This document shows positions 27,881 to 37,508 of a DNA stretch of 45,982 nt, one piece after another. The notes under the pieces are model-generated. The model was not told the origin of the DNA. It searched no databases and saw nothing but the letters and a program-made list of their open reading frames with translations. Where the stretch lies: positions 414,928 through 460,909 of the forward strand of contig NW_005199443.1 of assembly GCF_000372725.1 (NCBI RefSeq), written 5' to 3'. This stretch comes from Emiliania huxleyi CCMP1516 (taxonomy: Eukaryota > Haptophyta > Isochrysidales > Noelaerhabdaceae). Every line of letters begins with the position of its first letter. Position 1 is the first letter of the stretch. The position numbers were made by a program, and so were the translations under genes.

Positions 27881-28786
27881 GGCACTCAAAGGGCCTCGCG
27901 CACTCTGGCGACTCTGGCTCCGCGCCGCACGCCTCGAGCTTGGCGCACGACAGCGGGCACGTCTCGCGCATCCAGACGCCGTTGGAGTCGCACTCGCCGT
28001 CCGTGCCCCAGTACCAGCAGTTGCCCTCCTGTGGATCGCCGTCTTTCTTCTCAATCACGAGGGCTGTGAACGGACATTACCAATGGGCAGTGGAGGAGCG
28101 GACAGGTGTGCCACCCGTGCCCGCGTGTCCCCCACCGTGTCCGAGGTGAGGTTGGCGTGCAGCGAGACGAGGCAGCTGGAGCGGCACGCCGCCAGCCCTC
28201 CTGCTGTCGAGCACGCTCCCTTCGCAACCAGCGCAGCGCACTCCGCCCCGTCGAGCTGGTCGTCGAGCGCTCTCTCGCACGCGGTTGCACAAGTCCGCCG
28301 CATGAAGGCCTCGCGCGTGTCACAGTCGCCGGCTGCAGCCCACGCGGCGCACTGCGGGTCCTTGTCTCTTCGTTCCTCGCGCCGGCGGGCGCATGCCGTG
28401 GCACAGTTGGAGGCCATGAAAGCCGCATTCTTCTCGCACTCGCCCTTGGACGCCCACAGAGGGCAATGCGGGTCGGCGTCCTTTGAAGCTGAAGCCGCGG
28501 ATGCCACCGCCGTCGTTGTCTGCTGCTGCGCTCCCGTCGCTCCTTCCGGAAGCTTGCCGCGGCACGCTTGCGCGCAAGCCGCGGCCATGTACACCGGGTT
28601 TGCGCTGCACTCACCGGCTGCCGCCCATCCGACGCAGTTCGGATTGTCCGCCTCGGTGGATGAGCTTTGCTGCCGAGGCGCCGCGCCGTCCCATTCGCAG
28701 GTTTCGTGCTCCGGGTCGCACGTGTCGGCGGTGGCGGAGAGAAGGGACAGTAAGACAAGCAGCGTCGGCGTGAGCCACACTGACAT
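27600..28786 (-). CDS. Secreted multi-ShKT protein, at least three exons
   Basis: Starts at the ATG at 28786 with a signal peptide (MSVWLTPTLLVLLSLLSATA). Exon 1 runs to about 28070 and has three ShKT-type modules, each about 36 residues, of the form NPNCVGWAAAGECSANPVYM...AC, DPHCPLWASKGEC and DPQCAAWAAAGDC, then a weaker fourth (GAECAALVAKGAC). A second exon (about 28058-27890) has another: GNCWYWGTDGECDSNGVWMR then ETCPLSC. A third exon (about 27750-27600) has DCIRRALAGECRAGG...KKCSLSC. ShKT modules are small disulfide domains often attached to oxygenases and proteases. I could not fix the intron borders; the first intron's 3' end is probably the TTCACAG at 28065-28071. The next exon downstream on this strand may be the prolyl hydroxylase. 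Confidence 0.65.
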
Positions 28787-28945
28787 GTTACGCTGGGTTT
28801 ATCTCTCTGCACGTGCGGGGAAGTTCTCCAGACTGTTCTTCACCTTTACCTACCTACCTACCTTTCACCTAACCAAACCTCAGAGAAATGGGCAAAACCA
28901 CTCTTGACCTGAGCCGCCACAGTGCTATGCGTATTAATTGACGCG

Positions 28946-30403
28946 ATGCAGCGCGCTCTTCTCATATTAGCGGTGCTCGCGACGACCACGATGACGTGCG
29001 CCTCGCTATGGCGTGCGCTCGCCTTACGCCCGCCGAGGGCTCACCGCAAGTCTCCGGCGCAAGCGGCCGCGGCCACAGGTATCGTCGCGCTCTCGCACCG
29101 GGCTCGCCGCAAGACGAGTACGCGAGGTCATGGGCGCGCGGCGGCGACGTGACGCGATGCGGTGCACCAAACTGCGACTGGATGCGCGAGTTCGGCCCAA
29201 TCGACGTGGGTTGTCGCATCGAGATTGATCGCGTCGGTCTCGCCAACGGTAGCGCGGGGCCGAGGCTCACCCTCGTCTTCAACGACGGCAACCATCGACA
29301 CTGTGGACGCAAAGAACGTACATCACTTCGTGACGCGGCCGGCGCTATGCGAGTACGTACCCAAAACCTCGGCGAGGCGGAACACCTCGGAGGTCGCTTT
29401 CCTGATGGTCGCGAACGCGCCGTCGTACCTCTTTCGGCTCTGGGGACCGTTCCTCAACAAGCTGCTCTTCGCAACGGACGCGGGGATGCGCCCCATGATT
29501 TGGCTCGGCGAACTCCCGCCGGCGCTACGCAAACCGACGTCGGAGGGGTGTCTGCACTCGGCGGAGATGAAGTCGCGGACCATCGCCCTATCACGACCTC
29601 GAATCACGAGCTACTACGACGGCAATCGTACGGCCGACGAGTGCTCGAACCACTACATCAAGATGCCTGCGACGCTTGCTGCTTTGGCTCATCCCGAGAT
29701 AAAGGGCCTGTACTACGTCGACCTGGATTCGGTGGCGCGGTACCCCTGGATCACGTCGAAGCGGCCGCGGGAGCACGAGAACAACTTCTCGGACGTGTCG
29801 TTCCACCCGGTAGATCGGGACGGCTCGAAGATGGGAAGAATGAGGTGGCACGTCTCCTCAAACCTCTACTACGCGCGCGGTTCGCGAACCGGAAGGGCCT
29901 TCTTCGCCAATTGGTTCGCGAACCGCTGCACGTTCAAGGACCAGTACTCGCTCTGGCACACGATCCTAGAACTCGCCGCGGCGGAGGGCTGCGTCCAATA
30001 CGAAAACGAGATCTTTGGGTTGACATATAGCGACGCCCGGGGCATGGGCCACACGCACAAGGCTTCCTTAACGCTCGACTGCGACGCGATCGACGGACGC
30101 TGCCCGGGCTTCCGGTACTCGAACCGGGGCGGGGACACGTGTGACGCGAACACCCCGTACCTCCTCGACAACTTGTACCATCACTCCATCGGGACGGACG
30201 GCAAAGGGATACTAACGCTGGTCCTGGAAGGCGGCTTTACGCTGAGCCTCGAGAACGCCTGCTTCGCCGGAACCGCCAATAAGGGCGGCGAGGTCGCGCC
30301 GGACCTCGACGCCTATAGACAACTGCTCGGCGTCGCGGGCCGCGACCGCACAAAGCATCCGTGGAACTCTACGACGTCGAGGCTCCGCAAGTCGCCGCCG
30401 TGA
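28946..30403 (+). CDS. GT34-like glycosyltransferase, type II membrane protein, with two frame changes
   Basis: Starts at the ATG at 28946 with a signal anchor (MQRALLILAVLATTTMTCAS). From about 29130 to 29290 the sense lies in another frame (DVTRCGAPNCDWMREFGPID, then GCRIEIDRVGLANGSAGPRL), and it returns to the first frame by about 29300. The catalytic part then reads EVAFLMVANAPSYLFRLWGP, KGLYYVDLDSVARYPWI (the DxD metal/nucleotide-sugar motif), WHVSSNLYYARGSRTGR and TFKDQYSLWHTILELAA, and the frame ends at a TGA at 30401-30403. This fits alpha-galactosyl/xylosyl-transferase type GT34 enzymes of the Golgi. The two shifts compensate each other, so a sequencing error pair or short unusual introns are possible. 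Confidence 0.6.
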
Positions 30404-30494
30404 AGCCCGACAGAAAGAAAGCGAAGCCGTAAACGCGCGCGTAGCGAGCGCCGGCGAGCTCTCCCTCGTCACACACGCGCACGGACGGAGGGAC

Positions 30495-31200
30495 TGGGCG
30501 TTCACTAGCGCTCGCTTGTGGGCCTGGCCCGGGAATCGCGGACTCGTGCAGCGAGCTCTTCGGCATCGATGTGCGGCAGCTGCTGCTGTGCCTCCGCCCG
30601 CCCTGCCTCCCGCGGCCGGACGAGGCGGCAGCGGCCCGCGCCAAGGCGCGTTGGCGGACGATGGCGGCGGACGTCATCGCGGCGAAGTGGCTGCAGCGAG
30701 CAGAGCGGAGGCGGGAGGAACAGGCGGAGCGGGATCGTAGCGAGGCGCTCTCCGCCATTGCGTCCGAGGCGATGTCGTCTGAAGTTGCCATCGGCCTGAG
30801 CGAGCAGGAGGCGGCGCAGCTCGAGGCGCTCCGCTCCTCAGTGCGGCTCGCGTCCTTGGCCGAGGAGGGGTGGGCGCAGACGGCCGGCTGCGCCGAGATC
30901 CCGATCGGGCTGAGCGAGGTGGACACGATCGAGATTATCGAGCTGCGCGAGACGGAGCGGCTGAGAGGCCTCGCCGAGGAGGCGCTGGAGTACGGCGCGG
31001 AGCGGCCGATCGGCCTCTCCGAGGATGAGGCGGACGCGCTCGAGGAGCTGAACCGGCTGCTGCGCGCGCAGGCCGCAGCGGAACAAGCGGAGGCGCTAGC
31101 GCGGCAGCCGCGCGAGGATAGACAGATGGCAGGGGCGGAGACGAGCGAGGCGAGCGGCTCGCGTGCCAGGGGCAGCGAGCGGCAGACAGAGAGAGACTGA
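30495..31200 (+). CDS. Coiled-coil protein with three IGLSE repeats
   Basis: Plus-strand frame open from about 30490 (GPGPGIADSCSELFGIDVRQ) to the TGA at 31198-31200; I see no ATG before residue MAADVIAAKWLQ near 30660, so the N-terminus is uncertain. The protein is helical, rich in Ala, Glu and Arg. It contains three copies of a repeat of about 40 residues: AIGLSEQEAAQLEALRSS, PIGLSEVDTIEIIELRET and PIGLSEDEADALEELNRL. The function is not recognised. The opposite strand carries a longer ORF that is a Ser-rich shadow. Confidence 0.5.
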
Positions 31201-32340
31201 ATATTCACGAAGTCGCAGAGAGAAATCACATCGCATGTCATTTCATTTTTTCATTTCATGTTGGGATCTAGCATCGGCGTCGCCGTCCCGGTGTCCAAAA
31301 CGCTGATAAACTGTAACTGATATCGAGGAATCTTAACACCAAACGCGTCTCTCTATATCACGAATGGAACCTATTTTCACTATCATTTATGCGGGAACAG
31401 ACTGCCTGGGTCCCGCCCGTTGTTGTTTCCCCCCCCCCCCCCCCCCCGATTGCCGTCCCTGTCCACTGATGAATGAATGGAGTCGCTGTATATTTTCATA
31501 ATATGTGCATGTGCCCGCTGCGAGCACATAAAACGTAGCAGCCAGCACACACACATGGTGTGCTTGTCTGAAATGCGCAATGTATGACGCATCATACACA
31601 ATACATAATACATAATACATAACATACGATGTGGACTCCCACGTCCCCCAGTGCGTAATACATAATACATAATACGTAATACGTAATACATAACAGACGA
31701 TGTGGACTCCCAGTGCGTAGTGCATAATACGCATAATACGTAATACATAATACATAACAGACGATGTTGACTCCCAGTGGCAGTGCGTAATACACAATAC
31801 GTAATACGTAATACGTAATACATAACACACGATGTGGACTCCCAGTGCGTAATGCAAATGCATAATACATAATTCATAGGAGTTTTGTGACACTCGGTCG
31901 TAATGCGCATCCATTCGCCTATGTATTATGTATCTGTGTTATGCATTCAAACGCGCCGCGACGCGAGAGGGTGGGAGAGGGCGACGTATTTTGCAAATAC
32001 GTAAATGTATAGGCGCTAAGGTTATGGATCGGTAAGGATGCATATCACGATGCGAATGCATAGGGGGCAGAGTGCATATACATAACAGTACTGACCACGA
32101 TTGGCAGTTCGCCCCCCTCTAGCCTCTTTGTCTTTCACATGTTCTCGAACGCAGCCAACATTTTACGATGCAGCGCTAACTCGATCAGTTCCCACTGCCT
32201 GGAGACTCCGCGGCTGCGGTCGCGCCGTGACGCCTGCACTTGTCCCAAGCCACCGAGGCCGCCGGGCGAGCATGCGTTGCTCCAGGCCCAATCAGATGGC
32301 CATCATATGTGTAAGGATGTTCCAGCTCCGACAGACGCTA
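31201..32340. other. AT-richer intergenic region with minisatellite
   Basis: Base composition drops sharply compared with the neighbours. A C run lies at 31429-31447. From 31590 to 31930 there is a compound tandem repeat (next entry). After 32100 the composition returns to normal, and I see no gene before the YnfA-like stop. Confidence 0.5.
31590..31930. repeat. ATAATACGTAAT / GATGTGGACTCCCAGTG compound minisatellite
   Basis: Four or five higher-order units, each made of several ATAATAC(A/G)TA copies followed by ACGATGTGGACTCCCAGTGC (one copy has GTTGACTC). They translate into spurious YYVLRI-type ORFs on the minus strand. Confidence 0.85.
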
Positions 32341-32778
32341 TCAAATGAGACTCCGCCTTGTGGCGCGCGCCGACTCGCCGAGCGGCGTAATGACGCTCGT
32401 AGAACGCTCGCTCATTGTGGCCAATGAAGCAGCGTCGCGCGGCCAGAACAAGACAATCGCCACACCGAGTGCCGCAACAATGCTGCCAACAATGTCGCCG
32501 CGATCAGGAACGATGCCGTCGACGAGGTAGCCCCACGCAAAGCTCATGCCGATAAAGACGCCGCCGTAGACGGCGTAGAGCCGACCAAAGTCGTCAAGCG
32601 GCTGCAGCGTGGGCAAGAAGCCGTAGATCATCAAAATGATGCTGCCGGCGACTGCCCACCAGCGCGGCTGGTTCTCTCTCGCAGCCTGCCAGACTAGCCA
32701 TCCGCCGCCGATCTCGGCTAGACCGGCTGCAAAGAAGAGGAGCGAGACGTAGAGGACGGTGGGCGTGGTCCATTCCAT
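32341..32778 (-). CDS. YnfA/UPF0060-like four-helix membrane protein, copy 1
   Basis: Minus-strand frame from the ATG at 32778, 145 residues. Four hydrophobic helices with family landmarks: VLYVSLLFFAAGLAEIGGGW, LVWQAARENQPRWW, GFLPTLQPLDDFGRLYAVYG and GVFIGMSFAWGYLVDG, then PDRGDIVGSIVAALGVAIVL. Bacterial YnfA is a 108-residue inner-membrane protein related to small multidrug transporters; in this alga the role is unknown. The C-terminal 30 residues after FWPRD are extra. A close paralogue lies at 34863 in the opposite orientation, and a bacterial origin of the family is likely. Confidence 0.85.
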   Translation of the reverse strand: MEWTTPTVLYVSLLFFAAGLAEIGGGWLVWQAARENQPRWWAVAGSIILMIYGFLPTLQPLDDFGRLYAVYGGVFIGMSFAWGYLVDGIVPDRGDIVGSIVAALGVAIVLFWPRDAASLATMSERSTSVITPLGESARATRRSLI

Positions 32779-32938
32779 CTTGAGAGCCGTGCAGTCGTTC
32801 CCCCTTGCAGCTGTGAGCGCTGTCAGAGCGGTGTTTCGACACCGATATCGTTCAGAGAACGCTGATTCAAAATCCGCTGTTCACACTTCACAGGTAAGTG
32901 TAAGCGGAGCAGCTGAGTTGATACAGCGAATCCTTTGT

Positions 32939-32966
32939 GTTCACACCTGCAAGAGCAGGTGTGAAC
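32939..32966. repeat. Free-standing perfect hairpin GTTCACACCTGC-AAGA-GCAGGTGTGAAC
   Basis: Twelve-base arms (32939-32950 and 32955-32966) are perfect reverse complements around a 4-base loop. The arm GCAGGTGTGAAC resembles the start of the introner core. It lies upstream of the YnfA-like copy 1, outside any exon I can see; CTGTTCACACTTCACAG lies 60 bases before it. Confidence 0.7.
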
Positions 32967-33169
32967 CGATTTCGGCCTTAGCCGTCGGTATGCCAATAGC
33001 GTGCTAGCCAAGTAGTACGCAGTTGGATTCCGAGGGTGTCCCATCACAAGTTCGGCTGCCGACAGACAAGATTGTCCCTTAGTGCTTTTCACGTAAACGC
33101 ACAACCCCGGGCCCCGAAATTTCAGTGTATGTAGCTCTTACGAACATACCCGAGGGTGAACTGCTGACA

Positions 33170-33295
<126 letters not shown>

Positions 33296-33299
33296 GCCC

Positions 33300-33726
33300 T
33301 TGCTATGCATACAGGGGTCGAATGCAGGGATGTGTCTCATAGAGAGAGGAGGTCTGTGCGTGACGTAACGGACGTTGTCAACGTTGGTCGTGACGCTCGC
33401 GCATCCTCGGCGACCCGCGCTGACTTCTGCACCTTCGCACTCGGGCAAAGCATGTCCGGCGAACAACGACGTGCAGGAAGGACGTACACCCGCTCCGTCA
33501 CCATCCGACGTGCATCGACCCAGCCGGCAGCGCATCAGGAGCGCGCAGAGCTCCTCGCGCCGTTCCTCGGACAAGGTGCTCCTCACCGCCATCGCCTCTC
33601 TCTGCCACATAGAGACTCATCCCTCCCTGCCGCACGACCTCTGCCACCCCCAGTCCTCGTCATGTACTATGAACCATCTGAACGAGTGGCGGCAAGCACC
33701 GAAAACGATCTCAAGATCCATTGGCA
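33300..33726. other. Intergenic; nothing recognised
   Basis: Between the CA microsatellite and the coiled-coil gene no coding exon is convincing in any frame. Confidence 0.4.
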
Positions 33727-33960
33727 TCAGCAGCGTGCCAACAGTGAGGGGCGAGAGGCTCGACGCGACACACCGGGACGCGCTCGCTTATTTATCCGTT
33801 TCCGGCAGCCGGGTTTCAATAGCAAAGCGTAGTAGCTCGCCTTTTGTCGTCGGTACGGGCCGGGTTTGAACGCCAACACCTCTTCTATTTTGAGTTGCAC
33901 GAGAGTAGACGGAGCTGATTGACATTTCACAGGCAACCGCGGAGCAAGCAGGCGCGAGAC

Positions 33961-33989
<29 letters not shown>

Positions 33990-33992
<3 letters not shown>

Positions 33993-34511
33993 GCTTGGGC
34001 GTGTCTGTTATCAAGCAAGGCGCCACGTCCGGTGTGGGTCTCGCAGACTCGTATGCCGAGTGTCCTGAGCAGCGCACGGCGGCGGCGCGGAGTGCGCGGG
34101 CGCCGCGGGCGGCGCCGCGTGCGCGGGTACGCGCGTCCTCGTCCTTGAGCATCACGGTGAAGATGTCGCCCGGCAGCTTGCCCGGCGGGATTGTGACCTC
34201 GAGCCTGTTCCCGCTGGGCGGTCGGACAAAGATGGTGTGCGCCGAGGAGGCGGTCTTCTCCGGCATCGCAAAGGTGTGAAACGACCACTCCGGTTTTTTT
34301 ATGACGAGCTGCATGTGCTCCATCTGCAACGAGAGCCGGCAGAGCGACCGTTCGAGGCGCTCGAGGTCGGCGGCGCGCGCCGGCGTCGCGTCGCGGAGAT
34401 CGCGAATGTGCTTGTCGCGCTGGTTGATCTTGAGAGCTGCTTCCAGTCGAGCTTTTGCTGCAGGTTCCGATTCTGAAGCTGCAGAGCCTGCAGGTCGCTG
34501 GAGGCTGCCAT
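33990..34511 (-). CDS. Coiled-coil protein with a VTIPPG module
   Basis: On the minus strand an ATG at 34511 starts MAASSDLQALQLQNRNLQQK. The sense passes into another frame within the next 60 bases (KARLEAALKINQRDKHIRDL), then RAADLERLERSLCRLSLQME, ASSAHTIFVRPPSGNRLEVT and IPPGKLPGDIFTVMLKDEDA. The first part is a coiled coil. The second resembles short beta modules with V-T-x-P-x-G-x-x-P-G, common in algal proteins of unknown role. The frame change near 34450 may be a short intron or an indel. Where the protein ends is unclear; a (GACA)n run lies at 33958-33986. Confidence 0.45.
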
Positions 34512-34862
34512 GCTGGTGGACCAACTGGCCGGAGTTGGACGCAAGAAGAAAACGCGGCGTTTCCTCCCTTGGGTTATCGGCTCCTATAACGGGGTCTTTT
34601 TCATCGCAGCGCAAATCTATCGCAGCGCACTCGCCATCTGTGAGCCTAGCGCAGCGCGAACTCGCCGTCTGAGCCTAGCGCAGCGCGAACTCGCTCTGAG
34701 CCTAGCGCAGCGCCTCGGAAAACAGCATTTTGGCTCGCCAACAAGCCTTCCGCGCCCGCACACCGTTAAATATTTTTTTCTTTTTTTCAGTATCGGTACG
34801 AACTCCTGTGGTACCGGCCCTTCCCAAAACCCGGCCTGAGCGCTGCGCCGGCTCTCATACAC

Positions 34863-35258
34863 ATGCAGTGGAGCTACTCGCTCATTGCGTACGTGAGCAT
34901 CCTCTTCTTCGTCGCCGGCGTCGCAGAAATCGGCGGCGGATGGCTTGTCTGGCAGGCCGTGCGCGAGCAGAAGCCGTGGTGGTGGGCGGTCGCTGGCGGT
35001 GCGGTGCTGATGCTGTATGGGTTTGTGCCGACATTGCAACCGCTGAACGATTTCGGAAGACTGTACGCCGTGTACGGCGGCGTCTTCATCGGCCTGTCTT
35101 TCGTGTGGGGGTACCTCTTCGACGGGATTGTGCCCGACACCGGCGATTGGGTCGGCAGCATCGTGGCGCTGCTCGGCGTGGCGCTCGTGCTCTTCTGGCC
35201 ACGCGAGGGCGCTGAGCAGGTAGTTGAGCCGCTCTTGATCACCGGCCGACAGGCTTGA
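34863..35258 (+). CDS. YnfA/UPF0060-like four-helix membrane protein, copy 2
   Basis: From the ATG at 34863, 131 residues. Landmarks: LIAYVSILFFVAGVAEIGGG, WLVWQAVREQKPWWWAV, GFVPTLQPLNDFGRLYAVYG, GVFIGLSFVWGYLFDGIVPD, then ALLGVALVLFWPREG. It is very similar to copy 1 except at both ends. No introns are needed. The CAG 14 bases before the ATG and the T-rich run at 34769-34790 could be an intron acceptor region of a 5' leader exon. Confidence 0.85.
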   Translation: MQWSYSLIAYVSILFFVAGVAEIGGGWLVWQAVREQKPWWWAVAGGAVLMLYGFVPTLQPLNDFGRLYAVYGGVFIGLSFVWGYLFDGIVPDTGDWVGSIVALLGVALVLFWPREGAEQVVEPLLITGRQA

Positions 35259-35434
35259 AGGAAACGTACACCTCACGGCCGAACCACGCCCCCCCTCTGC
35301 GTAACCCTCTCTACGTCCACCATTGAAAAAGATGGTGGGACCGGAGGCAGAGTATGTGAGTCCTGCTGAGTGTGGATCTACTCTCACTTTGGCTGCTGTC
35401 CTCCTCTTGTAGTGTCATAAGTGTGGCTGGTGTG

Positions 35435-35740
35435 TCAGAGCCTGACAGCACCCCAACAGCTCACCACCGACAGCACCCGGGACAGCACCGGGGCCCCACG
35501 CCTGTGACAGCAGCAGCCAGCACCCAGCAGCAGCCTGACAGCTCTGACAGCTCCGACAGCGTCCGACAGCCACACCCGACAGCTCCGACAGCACCCGACA
35601 GCACGGGAGGACCTAGCGACATGTCAGACCAGCACTGGCAGCACTGGCAGCACCTGACCCGATAGTCTGCCTGACAGTTCAGAGCCCGCGACAGCCTGAC
35701 AGATAACCTGACAGCACCTGACAGCCTGACAGCCAGGGCT
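35435..35740. repeat. CAGCACCTGACAG minisatellite
   Basis: Degenerate GACAGCACC / CTGACAGC units repeat through the whole stretch. No coding is inferred. Confidence 0.8.
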
Positions 35741-37508
35741 CAGATGGGAGGACGGCACGCCGCCACCACACAGGGATTTAAGGTATAAGGAGAGGAGTCT
35801 GTGTGGTGCTAGCCGTCGCCCACCCTCGGGCGTCTGCCTCTTCCTATCTCTCTTCGCAGTCTCTCGCCAATAGGCCGATTCTCGCAGCGACCTTCATGCC
35901 GCCTCGCGGTCTTCCCACTCTCGTCGTTCTCTCTCCTGGGCCACCTGCCGCTTCATCCTCTGACTCATCGCTCTCCTCGGCCTCGTTCTGTCTGCGACGC
36001 CGCCTGCCGATGCCTTGCTGCTCTCGCGGCTTCTCTCGCCTCTCGGCGTAACTCCGCTCGTGCTTGAGTTGTGAGCTAGGTTGTGAGAGTTCTTTTCAAG
36101 GCACGGGACTGGTGTTAGTGCCAGTGCGCGCCAGCCCCGTGCCTAGTGTTGTGAGAGGCGGCACTTGGAGCACTTGAATAAATAGATCACTCAGTTGGAG
36201 TACTTGACTTAGTCGGGCGTAGCGCCCCGAGGAATTGAGACGGTAAGGCTCGTGGGGGTGGAGCGGCTCCTCCATGAGCGACGAGATCGCCAGTATCCAG
36301 CAGACGCTGCTCGCCGTCACCTCGCAGCTCGCGCACCTCGGCGCCGCGCCCGCTCGACCTCAGGTACGCGGCCGTGGTCTACCGCGTCCGCGGCGACGCG
36401 TTCGTCACCCCTGTGGCTCTCTACACGTTAGGCTGTATATACTTTTCCGCTCGCACCCCGTCTCTTTTCCTTTCGTTTTTTCTATACAGCACCCTCTCTT
36501 TTCCTCTCTATTTTCCCGGGGAAACCATCAAATTTTCCGGCCGCGTAGTCGTCGTTAAGGAGCGGTTTTTGGAGCCGTACGAAGAGGTCCCAGACGGGCG
36601 AACATGCGGTTTTTCGATGACCACGCGCGATGTGGTATCTGGTTTTTGCTAAAAACGGGCCGCCTAGTGCAGCATCACTAGTACAACACGCAACCACACT
36701 GAGAGCTCCACACTAGCCGGTATAGGCGAGCCCCGGCGGCCTCACCGTCGCCGCTCGCGGCGGAGCCGACGGCGGAGCCACGGGCGGGTGCGACCTTTTT
36801 GGGGGACATGAGCTCGCCAGGACGTCACCGATGGCTCGGCGCGCCTCTTCCCGCCTGCGCGGGGCGGCCTGCCTACAGGAGCGAGGGGGAGGAAGACGGA
36901 ACTGAGCCCTAGCTTCGTGCAAAAGCGCCGGCATCCCTTGTTCTCGCGGCTTCTTTCGCCTTTCGGCGCAACTCCGTCCTCCTCGCGGCGTATCCTGGCC
37001 CCTCGAGTCTATACGCCCCCCCCTAAAAGAAAGAAAGAAAACACACAACCCAAGGGAGGGACGCCCCCCCCTGTCGCCGGACTGAGGCGTCGAGGGCCCC
37101 GCTCTTTCCCTCGCATAGCGGCCACTCTTCGGACCGCTGGTCGAGCGACCCGGGGGATGCCCCGCGCGCCTGACCCAGGCGCGAGAAACGAATCTGCGAG
37201 GCGTGGCCGCACATGCGGCCCGATGGGGAGGAACGGGGCGAGCCCCCTCCAACCCACCCGCGCTAGGTCTCGGGTTTGACGCATGGGGTCACTCCCGCGA
37301 AACTCGGGAACTAGCCGGGGCAGTCGGAGAAGGGGCAACTCCGTGCACTGACGGTCGGCCGTCAGAAAACACGCCTCCGTGGCTCGGGTTACACCAATCC
37401 TCGCTACCCAACGCGGCCAAAGGATATCCACCTCGAGAACCTCGAGAACCTGTCGCCCCCCACACGTAGCGCATAAATTCTTCCGCCTTCAACCAAGGGA
37501 CTCGCGCC
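35741..37508. other. Mostly non-coding; one weak two-part ORF and short repeats
   Basis: A possible small gene starts at the ATG at 36274 (MSDEIASIQQTLLAVTSQLA) and may continue in another frame as YAAVVYRVRGDAFVTPVALY and GRVVVVKERFLEPYEEVPDG to a stop at 36650, but I cannot confirm a splice. The phrase CTCGCGGCTTCT(C/T)TCGCC(T)-TTCGGCGYAACTCCG occurs at about 36024 and 36943. GGCACGGG...CCCCGTGCC forms an inverted repeat at 36101-36143. The 184-bp element lies at 37266-37449, just before the dehydrogenase. Confidence 0.35.
37266..37449 (+). repeat. Dispersed 184-bp element, copy 2
   Basis: Nearly identical to 11174-11357 over its whole length (the visible differences are AACCCGTG versus AACTCGGG). 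It ends 60 bases upstream of the ATG of the acyl-CoA dehydrogenase, so it may form part of its promoter or 5' leader. Confidence 0.75.

Noticed and set aside
28060..28090. A 17-base intron (GTAATG...TTCACAG) in the ShKT gene
   Set aside because: It would keep frame, but 17 bases is too short for splicing; a longer intron with an upstream donor is more likely.
30369..31241. Minus-strand 290-codon Ser-rich ORF
   Set aside because: Serine/arginine-rich antisense of the plus-strand coiled-coil gene, which has ordered repeats; no start context or domain.
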